64,000 bases of DNA, from assembly GCA_910584055.1 (NCBI GenBank), contig CAJTZS010000003.1, positions 1-64,000 on the forward strand, given 5' to 3'. Source of the DNA: an uncultured Muribaculaceae bacterium. Lineage in GTDB: Bacteria > Bacteroidota > Bacteroidia > Bacteroidales > Muribaculaceae. The notes under the pieces were generated by a model. That model was given only the letters and a program-made list of their open reading frames with translations. It was not told the DNA's origin and ran no database searches. Shown here in pieces: positions 51,559 through 59,353 of this stretch (position 1 is its first letter; each line of letters begins with the position of its first letter). The translations under genes and the position numbers were made by a program.

Positions 51559-51759
51559 ATGACAAAGAAAACATATAAAAAAGCAGCGGCAACAAGTGTT
51601 GCCGCTGTTGTTATAGCTGTGAGTCTCTGCTCCTGCCAGGGTCGCACGATGAAGAATATGGAACCCAAAGGGGAGACTGTGGAGGTTGTGATTTCACCCG
51701 AACCGGAAACGGCCGGGGATTCAGTCACAGAACCTTCCGACACTACTTCTCACGCATAA
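51559..51759 (+). CDS. Small hypothetical lipoprotein
   Basis: 66 residues: lipoprotein signal with lipobox SLCSC (Cys about 26) and a short acidic, Pro/Thr-rich tail. It starts 1 base after the FKBP stop, so it is likely in the same operon. Its 3' end overlaps the convergent der gene by 17 bases. No family recognised. Confidence 0.55.
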   Translation: MTKKTYKKAAATSVAAVVIAVSLCSCQGRTMKNMEPKGETVEVVISPEPETAGDSVTEPSDTTSHA

Positions 51760-53059
51760 ATATCGCGATAGGGGTTCCGTTGAAATCCCAATGCTCGCGT
51801 ATCTTGTTTTCAAGGAATCGTTTATACGGTTCCTTTACCCATTGTGGGAGGTTGCAGAAGAACACGAAAGTAGGGATTACCGCCTCCTTTAGCATTGTCA
51901 CGTATTTGATCTTGACGAATTTACCTTTATTGCTCGGCGGCGGAGTGATAGCCACCTGTTCAAGCATGTAGGAATTCAGCTGTGATGTAGGGATTGTGCG
52001 TTTGCGGTTCTGGTAAACCTGCACTGCGGTTTCCAGCACCTTGTAGATCCTTTGCTTCGTAAGCGCGGAAGTAAAGAGTATCGGGAAATCGGTGAAAGGG
52101 GCGAACCTTGAGCGTATCGCCTGCTCGAAATGCTTTTGTGCATTGAGGCTTTTGTCTGCAACGAGATCCCATTTGTTGACACACACCACGAGCCCTTTGC
52201 GGTTGCGCTGAATGAGTCCGAAGATATTTGCATCCTGCCCCTCGATTCCACGGGTGGCGTCAATCATCAGTATGCACACATCGGATGCCTCTATGGCGCG
52301 GATGGAGCGTATCACCGAATAGTATTCAATATCCTCGTTCACTTTCTGCTTCTTGCGGATTCCGGCGGTGTCAACCAGGTAGAAATCGAAACCGAATTTA
52401 TTGTATCGATGATATATAGAATCGCGGGTTGTTCCCGCTATATCGGTTACGATATGTCGCTCTTCTCCGATGAAAGCGTTTATAAGGGAAGATTTGCCGG
52501 CGTTCGGTCGGCCGACGATTGCAAATTTTGCAATGTCATCTTCCGGGACGTCATCATCCTCTTTAACAGGCATATCCTTCACGATTTCATCAAGGAGCTC
52601 TCCGGTGCCGGATCCGTTGGCGGAAGAAACACCGATAGGATCGCCCAGGCCGAAGCTGTAAAACTCCGAGGTGTTGAAACGGGCATCCCCTTTGTCCTCC
52701 TTGTTTGCAACAACGATTACCGGTTTCTTGGCGCGGCGCAGTATTGCCGCGACCTTGTCATCGAGATCTGTGACCCCGGTGGATGCATCCACAACGAAGA
52801 GGATGACATCGGCTTCTTCGATGGCAATTTCCACCTGTTTATTGATTTCCTCCTCGAAAATATCATCGGAGTTTACCACCCAACCACCGGTATCGACGAT
52901 TGAGAATTCCTGTCCGCACCAGTCGACTTTGCCATACTGGCGGTCGCGTGTGGTGCCTGCCGTGTCATCCACTATGGCACGGCGTGTCTGCGTCAAGCGG
53001 TTGAAAAGCGTGGACTTCCCAACATTGGGCCTCCCCACAATAGCTATCAACTTACCCAT
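51743..53059 (-). CDS. der: Ribosome biogenesis GTPase Der (EngA)
   Basis: 438 residues with two tandem GTPase domains and a KH-like C-terminus, acting in 50S assembly. Domain 1: GRPNVGKSTLFN, DTGGW, NKED. Domain 2: GRPNAGKSSLIN, DTAGIRKKQKV, NKWDLV. It is last in the yceD-rpmF-fabH-era-der run on the minus strand and overlaps a small convergent lipoprotein gene. Confidence 0.96.
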   Translation of the reverse strand: MGKLIAIVGRPNVGKSTLFNRLTQTRRAIVDDTAGTTRDRQYGKVDWCGQEFSIVDTGGWVVNSDDIFEEEINKQVEIAIEEADVILFVVDASTGVTDLDDKVAAILRRAKKPVIVVANKEDKGDARFNTSEFYSFGLGDPIGVSSANGSGTGELLDEIVKDMPVKEDDDVPEDDIAKFAIVGRPNAGKSSLINAFIGEERHIVTDIAGTTRDSIYHRYNKFGFDFYLVDTAGIRKKQKVNEDIEYYSVIRSIRAIEASDVCILMIDATRGIEGQDANIFGLIQRNRKGLVVCVNKWDLVADKSLNAQKHFEQAIRSRFAPFTDFPILFTSALTKQRIYKVLETAVQVYQNRKRTIPTSQLNSYMLEQVAITPPPSNKGKFVKIKYVTMLKEAVIPTFVFFCNLPQWVKEPYKRFLENKIREHWDFNGTPIAIFMREK

Positions 53060-53097
53060 ATATTTTGTTTTTGAAAATTATTAACTAAATCTTAGCC

Positions 53098-54042
53098 TTA
53101 CTCAATGTATCCGAACTGGCGGAGCTTGGCATCGCGGTTGCGCCAGTCTTTCTCCACTTTGACGAAAAGTTCGAGGAAGACTTTCTTGCCGAAGAATTTC
53201 TCTATGTCCTGACGTGCGGAGATGCCGACTTTCTTGATTTTCTCACCCCCTTTGCCAATTATGATGCCTTTCTGGGAGTCGCGCTCCACGTATATGACCG
53301 CCATGATATGGATTGCACCTTCTTTCTCATCGAACTTCTCCACTATAACCTCTGTGCTGTAGGGTATTTCCTTATCATAGTTGAGCAGAAGTTTCTCGCG
53401 TATGATCTCGGTCACAAAGAAGCGTGCCGGCTTGTCGGTGAGGGCGTCCTTCCCAAAGAACGGGGCAGATTCAGGAAGAAGCTCCACAATGCGGGCTTTC
53501 AGGTTATCCACATTGAAATTTTCGGTAGCGCTTGTCGGGAATATTTCGGCATTTGGAAGGCGTTTCTTCCAATTTGCCACAATCTCTTCAAGCTGTTCGT
53601 TCCCTTTTACAAGGTCTATCTTGTTGATCACGAGCAACACCGGAATCTTCTCTTTTGCCACTCTGTCAAGGAAATCCGCGTTCTTCTCAGGATCTTCCAC
53701 AACATCTGTCACATACAGCAAGATATCTGCGTCGGTGAGGGCGCCCTCCGAGAATCCGAGCATAGATTCCTGCAGTTTGTATTTTGGTTTGAGCACACCC
53801 GGAGTGTCGGAATATACAATCTGGTATTCCGGAGTGTTGACGATTCCCATGATGCGGTGGCGAGTGGTCTGAGCCTTGGAGGTTATGATGGAGATGCGTT
53901 CGCCCACAAGGTCGTTCATAAGCGTGGATTTCCCTACGTTAGGGTTGCCGACGATATTTACGAATCCGGCACGATGACCTTCGGTCACTTTCTCTTCCGG
54001 CATAAGGCTGTCAACCTCTATTTTGTTTTTGAGTCCTTCCAT
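53098..54042 (-). CDS. era: GTPase Era
   Basis: 314 residues: GTPase domain (GNPNVGKSTLMNDLVG, DTPGVLKPKYKLQE, NKIDLV) and a C-terminal KH domain (IIIGKGGEKIKKVGISAR) that binds the 3' end of 16S rRNA in 30S maturation. The first about 25 residues before FVNIVGNPNVG are an extension; an internal Met (MPEEKV) could also start it. It is 38 bases upstream of der. Confidence 0.96.
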   Translation of the reverse strand: MEGLKNKIEVDSLMPEEKVTEGHRAGFVNIVGNPNVGKSTLMNDLVGERISIITSKAQTTRHRIMGIVNTPEYQIVYSDTPGVLKPKYKLQESMLGFSEGALTDADILLYVTDVVEDPEKNADFLDRVAKEKIPVLLVINKIDLVKGNEQLEEIVANWKKRLPNAEIFPTSATENFNVDNLKARIVELLPESAPFFGKDALTDKPARFFVTEIIREKLLLNYDKEIPYSTEVIVEKFDEKEGAIHIMAVIYVERDSQKGIIIGKGGEKIKKVGISARQDIEKFFGKKVFLELFVKVEKDWRNRDAKLRQFGYIE

Positions 54043-54174
54043 AATTTCTATCGGTTTATGCGGTATGAAAGCGGATACCGCTATTTGAACAATAAGCCAG
54101 CCCGCACAAGCGGGATGGCTATATTTAAAACCCTCCGAAGGGGGTCATTGTTCATTATATTTCCTACCCGGACT

Positions 54175-55167
54175 TTATTTAGGATCGATAGCCCAGATAA
54201 GATACATTGCGCCCCATGTGAATCCTGCTCCAAAGGCGGTCATTACGATGCGGTCGCCCTTGTGAAGTTTATTCTTGTATTCATCAAGACACAATGGGAT
54301 GGAAGCTGCCGACGTGTTTCCGTAATGCTGGATATTTACCAGGGTCTTCTCTTCGGGAATCTTGATGCGTCCACCCACAGCCTCTATGATTCGGAGGTTG
54401 GCCTGATGGGGTACGAACCAATCGACATCATCCACAGAGAGGTTATTGCGTTTCATCACGGAAAGGGATGAATTGAGCATGTCGCGCACGGCGTTTTTAT
54501 ACACCACGCGACCCTCCTGATATATATAGTGCTCGCGAGCCTCAACAGTCTCAAGAGAAGCGGGGCGCACGGAGCCGCCGGCTTTCATCAGGAGATTGTG
54601 CAGGCCTGATCCGTCCACGTGGAACTCTCCGTCTACCACGCCAACAGGTTCATCGGTAGGTTCCACCAGAACAGCCGCCGCCGCGTCTCCGAAGAGGGGA
54701 CAGGTGGCACGGTCCTGATAGTCGGTCATGCTGCTCATTTTTTCGGCGCAGACCACTATTACTTTCTTATAGAGACCTGCCTCGATATAAGCCCTTGCCG
54801 CCTGCATTGTCACAATGAATCCGGCGCAAGCCGCCTGAATGTCGTAGGCATATGCATTGGCGAGGCCGAGTTCGTAGGTGATCACCGAAGCCGTAGATGG
54901 GAATCGGTAGTCAGGGTTTGAGGTTGCGCAAATCAAGAGATCCACATCCTCTTTTGCCGTGCCGGTCTCTTCGAGCAGTTTGCCTACAGCTTTCACGCCG
55001 AGGAAGCTGGAACCTTTGTCAGGGTCTTTGAGAATGCGGCGCTCCTTGATGCCGACACGTGTGGTGATCCACTCATCGTTTGTATCGACCATCTTCGAGA
55101 GCATGTCATTGTCGAGGATGTCGTCGGGCACGTAGGAAGCAATTCCGCTAATTTTGGCGTTAGCCAT
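54175..55167 (-). CDS. fabH: 3-oxoacyl-ACP synthase III
   Basis: FabH starts fatty-acid synthesis by condensing acetyl-CoA with malonyl-ACP. About 330 residues with the catalytic Cys in IQAACAGFIVTMQAA, His in WFVPHQANLRIIEAV and Asn in HYGNTSAASIPL. The start is ATG 55167 (MANAKISGIASYVPDD); an upstream ATG at 55209 adds hydrophobic residues unlike the family. It lies downstream of rpmF, the usual place. Confidence 0.96.
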   Translation of the reverse strand: MANAKISGIASYVPDDILDNDMLSKMVDTNDEWITTRVGIKERRILKDPDKGSSFLGVKAVGKLLEETGTAKEDVDLLICATSNPDYRFPSTASVITYELGLANAYAYDIQAACAGFIVTMQAARAYIEAGLYKKVIVVCAEKMSSMTDYQDRATCPLFGDAAAAVLVEPTDEPVGVVDGEFHVDGSGLHNLLMKAGGSVRPASLETVEAREHYIYQEGRVVYKNAVRDMLNSSLSVMKRNNLSVDDVDWFVPHQANLRIIEAVGGRIKIPEEKTLVNIQHYGNTSAASIPLCLDEYKNKLHKGDRIVMTAFGAGFTWGAMYLIWAIDPK

Positions 55168-55242
55168 AATCAAATAATATAAGTTTAGAAGTGAAAAAAT
55201 ATTTCTCACTTCAAAAAGGTTGTTTTTTAATATAAAACCGTA

Positions 55243-55425
55243 TTAGGCCTCGGTTTTCTCGATCACGAGTTTACCGCGATAGTAGCCGCATTCGCCGCAA
55301 ATGGTGTGGTAGATGTGCCATGCGCCGCAGTTGGGGCAGATTGCGAGTGTGGGAACAAGTGCTTTGTCGTGTGTGCGACGTTTAGCCGTACGGGTGTGCG
55401 ATTGTCTGCGTTTAGGATGTGCCAT
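55243..55425 (-). CDS. rpmF: 50S ribosomal protein L32
   Basis: 60 residues; N-terminal MAHPKRRQSHTRTAKRRTHD and a zinc-binding CPNC...CGEC pair. It sits between yceD and fabH as in most bacteria. Confidence 0.97.
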   Translation of the reverse strand: MAHPKRRQSHTRTAKRRTHDKALVPTLAICPNCGAWHIYHTICGECGYYRGKLVIEKTEA

Positions 55426-55487
55426 TTCTGTATTGTTTTAATATTTGTTATCTATGTTATTGAAAATTAATCAAATCCATTGATTTC

Positions 55488-56009
55488 CTATTCATCGCTT
55501 TCGTTAGCGATCTCGGCGTCAACTTCGTCAAGAGCCTCTTCCGTCTCTTCGTCGTTTCCGCCTTTATGTTTCGACAGCACCGCTGCCATCGCGCGGTTAC
55601 ATTTCCCCATCGGGTGAACATGTCGCAGCGGAATTGTAAGCAGGATCGTGTCGTAGAGGATGTAAGCCACGTTGAGGTAGCTGTTGCTGTAAGGTATTAT
55701 CAGGAGGTTGTCGGCCCCGTCGTCGTAACTCTCGCCATATTTTACTACTACATGGTAGTCGGTGTCAACTTCGTGGTCAAGAGGGTCGAGACATCTATCG
55801 CAAGGTATCTGTAACATCCCCTTGCAATGGAACGTGCAGTCGTAAGTGTCGTTTTTCTTCACCAGGTCAAGATGAACCTTGACATCGGCGGAGATGACAT
55901 CGGTGTTTTCCATGTTTTTGAAAAACTCCGTGTTTATCTCGAAATCCTGCTCATGGCGACCATCGGGCAGCGACGCGAGTTGAACTTTAAAAGCCGTAAA
56001 CTTTCCCAT
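55488..56009 (-). CDS. yceD: DUF177 (YceD) family protein
   Basis: 173 residues. The DUF177 core has the Cys pair in MLQIPCDRCLDPLDHEVD and the conserved DTILLTIPLRHVHP. YceD proteins are linked to 23S rRNA accumulation in bacteria and plastids. The acidic C-terminus is typical. Its ATG starts only 2 bases after the 3' end of a tRNA on the same strand, so the mRNA would be almost leaderless after tRNA processing. Confidence 0.9.
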   Translation of the reverse strand: MGKFTAFKVQLASLPDGRHEQDFEINTEFFKNMENTDVISADVKVHLDLVKKNDTYDCTFHCKGMLQIPCDRCLDPLDHEVDTDYHVVVKYGESYDDGADNLLIIPYSNSYLNVAYILYDTILLTIPLRHVHPMGKCNRAMAAVLSKHKGGNDEETEEALDEVDAEIANESDE

Positions 56010-56011
56010 AG

Positions 56012-56083
56012 TACCTCCGAGGGGAATCGAACCCCTATCTAAAGTTTAGGAAACTTCTATTCTATCCGTTGAACTACAGAGGC
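56012..56083 (-). tRNA. tRNA-Arg (anticodon CCU)
   Basis: Minus-strand cloverleaf: acceptor GCCTCTG/CGGAGGT (two G-T pairs), anticodon stem GAAGT/ACTTT with loop TTCCTAA giving CCT, T-arm AGGGG-TTCGATT-CCCCT, discriminator A. CCA is not encoded. It reads AGG. It directly precedes yceD. Confidence 0.93.
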
Positions 56084-56215
56084 ATAGCTTGTGAAAAACC
56101 GCACTCTGCCATTGCCATTCGGGGCATTGGAGAGCCTATCTCACATAAAATGCGTCTGCAAAGTTAGTTATTTTTTTGAAGATGGCAAAATTTTGTGTGT
56201 TTTTGAAAGTCTTTA

Positions 56216-57100
56216 TTAACGCAAGCGGAGTGTTGCTCCCGCACGGTCGGCGGTTTTGGGATTCAGCTTGCGCAGGGTGGCGAGTTTTATTCCGAATCTC
56301 TGGGCGATCGAGTGGAATGACTCCCCTTCGCCGATGGTTGCCTTGTTGATACCGTCGGGAGGGGTGTCGCGTTTCTCCTCAAGATATACCTCTTCCCACG
56401 GCTTTATCTCTCCGTCTTTGGAAACATCGTTGTATTTCAATAATTTCGAGGTTTTGATCCCCAGCTCTTTGGCTATTGATGCGTATGTGTCGCCCGGAGA
56501 GGCTATGACGCAATGCAGTCCGCGGCTTCGGCGCACAGGGTGTGTGGCGCGGAGCATGTCGCTGATGAATCCCGCGTCTTCTTCGGCGCGGCGTCCTGAT
56601 TCTGTGTCGAAGAGGTATAGGGCATACCTTTCGATTATTGTTATCAGGCGCGTTGCATAGTTCGGGTCAGTTGCATATCCGCATGATTTGAGGCCGCGTG
56701 CCCACGCCGCGTAATCGGTGACATCATTGCGGAAGAGGGGGGCGTACCGCTTGCGGAGCAGGAAGCGCGAATGGTCGTCGAAGCTCTCTGCCGCGGAGGA
56801 ATATGAACGGAAACATTCATTCGCCGCATCGTCATTCCTAAGCAGAGTATCACCTTTCCACTCGTTGTGGCATTTGATGCCGAAATGATTATTACCCAAC
56901 GTTGCGAGCGACGACTGTCCGGCTCGGCTTTCGAGAAGCCCCTGCGCGATGGTAATCGAAGCCGGGATGCCGTAGGCTCGTTGCTGCTCTATCGCCATCT
57001 CGCGATATGTTTCTATATACTCCTGATAAGGATTATTTTTTTTAGCGGATAGGGAAAAAGTTATCGCCAGAACGTTTATGATTAATAGAAATCTGTACAT
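56216..57100 (-). CDS. Glucosaminidase domain protein with two LysM motifs
   Basis: About 294 residues: signal peptide (MYRFLLIINVLAITFSLSA), a mannosyl-glycoprotein endo-beta-N-acetylglucosaminidase-type domain (about 25-170; AQGLLESRAGQSSLATLGNN with catalytic Glu, HFGIKCHNEWKGD) and two LysM repeats (about 195-240 and 255-294). It probably cleaves peptidoglycan in the periplasm during growth or division. An upstream in-frame ATG at 57166 would hide the signal peptide, so 57100 is used. It is divergent from cdd. Confidence 0.9.
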   Translation of the reverse strand: MYRFLLIINVLAITFSLSAKKNNPYQEYIETYREMAIEQQRAYGIPASITIAQGLLESRAGQSSLATLGNNHFGIKCHNEWKGDTLLRNDDAANECFRSYSSAAESFDDHSRFLLRKRYAPLFRNDVTDYAAWARGLKSCGYATDPNYATRLITIIERYALYLFDTESGRRAEEDAGFISDMLRATHPVRRSRGLHCVIASPGDTYASIAKELGIKTSKLLKYNDVSKDGEIKPWEEVYLEEKRDTPPDGINKATIGEGESFHSIAQRFGIKLATLRKLNPKTADRAGATLRLR

Positions 57101-57201
57101 ATTTTTCAAGAGGGGTAATGACGTAAATCTTTGAAACAAATTTGCCCTATGTGCAAAATTACACAAAAATTATTAAATTTGCGACACATAATTTACCTGC
57201 C

Positions 57202-57699
57202 ATGAAAGAGAAAGAGATAAAAACCTTGATAAAGGTATATGATTATGAAGAATTATCTGTAGAAGATAAGGAGCTTGTGGAAGCGGCCAAGGGAATGACA
57301 TCCACTTCTTATGTGCCGTATTCTAAATTCCACGTAGGGGCCGCAATCCGCATGGACAATGGAGAAATAGTGAAAGGAAGCAATCAGGAGAACGCCGCTT
57401 ATCCTTCCGGAACATGCGCGGAGCGCACCACATGTTATTATGCATCTGCCCGCTATCCCGGGATGCCTATGCGCAAGATTGCCATAGCGGCGTGGACCCG
57501 TCTGCATCATTCAGATGAAGACCCTGATGAAGAATGCTTCCAGCGAAATCCGATAAGTCCCTGCGGGGCATGCCGGCAGGCGTTGCTCGAATATGAAGCC
57601 CTCTATGGAGACATCGAGGTGATCCTTTATGGTCTCGACTGCATCTATGTGCTCCCTTCGGTGAAATCTCTTCTCCCCCTCAGCTTCACGGAATTCTGA
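57202..57699 (+). CDS. cdd: Cytidine deaminase
   Basis: About 165 residues. Converts (deoxy)cytidine to (deoxy)uridine in pyrimidine salvage. Zinc site: GTCAERTTCYYA with catalytic Glu, and PCGACRQALLEY. The ATG at 57202 (MKEKEIKTLIKVYDYEEL) fits the family. The upstream TAAATTTG at 57174 may be its -7 box. The ECF sigma gene starts 5 bases after its stop, so read-through is likely. Confidence 0.93.
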   Translation: MKEKEIKTLIKVYDYEELSVEDKELVEAAKGMTSTSYVPYSKFHVGAAIRMDNGEIVKGSNQENAAYPSGTCAERTTCYYASARYPGMPMRKIAIAAWTRLHHSDEDPDEECFQRNPISPCGACRQALLEYEALYGDIEVILYGLDCIYVLPSVKSLLPLSFTEF

Positions 57700-57704
57700 T
57701 ACCG

Positions 57705-58292
57705 ATGGATGAAAGCTCCCTTATCGCCCGGCTTGCGGATAATGATCAGCAGGCATTCGATTGCATCTACCGGATGTATTCGTGCCGCCTTATCACGTAT
57801 TGCCGCGCGTATATAAAATGTCGTGAAGACATCGAGGAGCTTGTGCAAGATGTGTTTATGTCGCTTTGGAACAATCGTTCCAAAATTAAAAACACTGGCA
57901 CTCTTAAGCCTTTGTTGTTCAAATCCACGCGCAACCGTATAATAAATTATTACCGGGCCGCATTGAATGAATTGACATATCAGGACTACAGGGGCGTTGA
58001 CAACTACCGGGTGACGGAGGATTGTCTTCAGGAAATTGAATACAAAGAATTCCGGGAAACGGTTATCCAACAGATTGCCCTCCTTCCCGACACGCAACGT
58101 AAAGCCGTGATGCTTTCAAAAATTCAGGGACGGTCGAATGAAGAAATTGCTGCGATGATGGGAATAAATGTGCAGTCCGTAAAAAACGCGATTCACATGG
58201 GTCTCAAGAAACTTCGCCGTTCATTGGGCAGCCAGGGGGGCATGATAGGTCTTCTTTCTCTTATATGCGAACTAACAGACATCATTCACTAA
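57705..58292 (+). CDS. ECF-type RNA polymerase sigma-70 factor
   Basis: 195 residues: sigma region 2 (FDCIYRMYSCRLITYCRAYIKC; DIEELVQDVFMSLWNNR) and region 4 HTH (LLPDTQRKAVMLSKIQGRSNEEIAAMMGINVQSVKNAI). It belongs to the Bacteroidetes FecI-like group that pairs with a FecR anti-sigma factor and an STN-containing SusC, all present downstream. It would transcribe the SusC/SusD genes on substrate sensing. Confidence 0.93.
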   Translation: MDESSLIARLADNDQQAFDCIYRMYSCRLITYCRAYIKCREDIEELVQDVFMSLWNNRSKIKNTGTLKPLLFKSTRNRIINYYRAALNELTYQDYRGVDNYRVTEDCLQEIEYKEFRETVIQQIALLPDTQRKAVMLSKIQGRSNEEIAAMMGINVQSVKNAIHMGLKKLRRSLGSQGGMIGLLSLICELTDIIH

Positions 58293-58306
58293 CAAGCTCT
58301 TAGACC

Positions 58307-59242
58307 ATGAATAATCCAATAGACAGATTCAAGAACGGAACGCTTTCGAAGGAGGAATATGAAGAACTGAAAGAGATGTTCAATTCTTGTTCGAATGAAA
58401 AGCTTGCCTCCCTCTTTCCTATCGACGAAGGGGATGTGACGGATACGGAAACAGAGGATATGGCTATGAACATAAAAAAGAATATAGATGCGGAGATTTT
58501 AACGGACGGTTGGAATCGCCGTCTCTCGGCATTCAAGACCTGGGCTGTCGCCGCATCGGTTTTGGCGTTGATTTCATTAGGGGCGGTGGCATATGTGCTT
58601 GCCGGTATCCATAATCCGGAAGGTGAGTCTGTTTCATTTGCCGTTTCTGCTTCCGTTCCGGGCACGGCATATCTCCAGGATGGGTCGAAAGTTATAATGA
58701 ATGATGACAGTAGAATCACGCTGGCCGAAGATTTCTCTCCAAACCGAAGGAGTCTGACTTTTTCAGGAGAAGGATACTTTGAGGTTAAAAAAGACCCGTC
58801 CAATCCGATGAGTATCCAGACTCAAGGGATGGATATCGAGGTAAAAGGCACGCGGTTCAATCTGTATGCCCCGGGGGATTGCGACTTTTCGGAATTATCC
58901 CTGGATAACGGATCTGTGAAAATTAAGTCAACAAAAACCGGTGAAACATTGGAATTGAAAGAAGGGGAAAGCGCGGTGCTTGACCGCATCAGCGGCAAAT
59001 TGACAGTGAGCAACCTTGGTGCCGACTCTTCGAGCTGGCAGAATCATGAATTGTATTTCCGGCAGGCATCCCCAGAATATGTATTGAAGCGTGTCGAGTC
59101 AATTTACGGCATCAGAGTGCAGGTCCCACAGGAGGGGAACCTGAGGGAAACTTTCACCGGCGTGCTCCCGTCCGACAACCTTGACGAAGCCATAGCCATT
59201 CTCGAAAATCTGTATGAGGTGAAGCTCGCGTATACTAAGTAA
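58307..59242 (+). CDS. FecR family anti-sigma factor
   Basis: 311 residues: cytoplasmic N-terminus (about 1-70), one transmembrane helix (about 74-96, WAVAASVLALISLGAVAYVL), a FecR domain (AYLQDGSKVIMNDDS; GEGYFEVKKDP; VKGTRFNLYA) and a C-terminal DUF4974/STN-like domain (QASPEYVLKRVESIYGIRV). It holds the sigma factor until contacted by the SusC STN domain. Confidence 0.93.
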   Translation: MNNPIDRFKNGTLSKEEYEELKEMFNSCSNEKLASLFPIDEGDVTDTETEDMAMNIKKNIDAEILTDGWNRRLSAFKTWAVAASVLALISLGAVAYVLAGIHNPEGESVSFAVSASVPGTAYLQDGSKVIMNDDSRITLAEDFSPNRRSLTFSGEGYFEVKKDPSNPMSIQTQGMDIEVKGTRFNLYAPGDCDFSELSLDNGSVKIKSTKTGETLELKEGESAVLDRISGKLTVSNLGADSSSWQNHELYFRQASPEYVLKRVESIYGIRVQVPQEGNLRETFTGVLPSDNLDEAIAILENLYEVKLAYTK

Positions 59243-59290
59243 TCACTGAATTTTAAAAAATTAAAAAAATTATTGTAGTCAATAAGTACG

Positions 59291-59343
59291 CAGGTTAAAA
59301 AATGTTGTCTATAGCTATAAAACAACATTAATAACTTAACCTG
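59291..59343 (+). other. Nested stem-loop upstream of the SusC gene
   Basis: CAGGTTAA (59291-59298) pairs with TTAACCTG (59336-59343), and AATGTTGT (59301-59308) with ACAACATT (59322-59329), around a TATAGCTATA palindrome. It ends 10 bases before the SusC ATG, so it could affect translation or be an operator. Confidence 0.55.
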
Positions 59344-59353
59344 AAACTATTTC

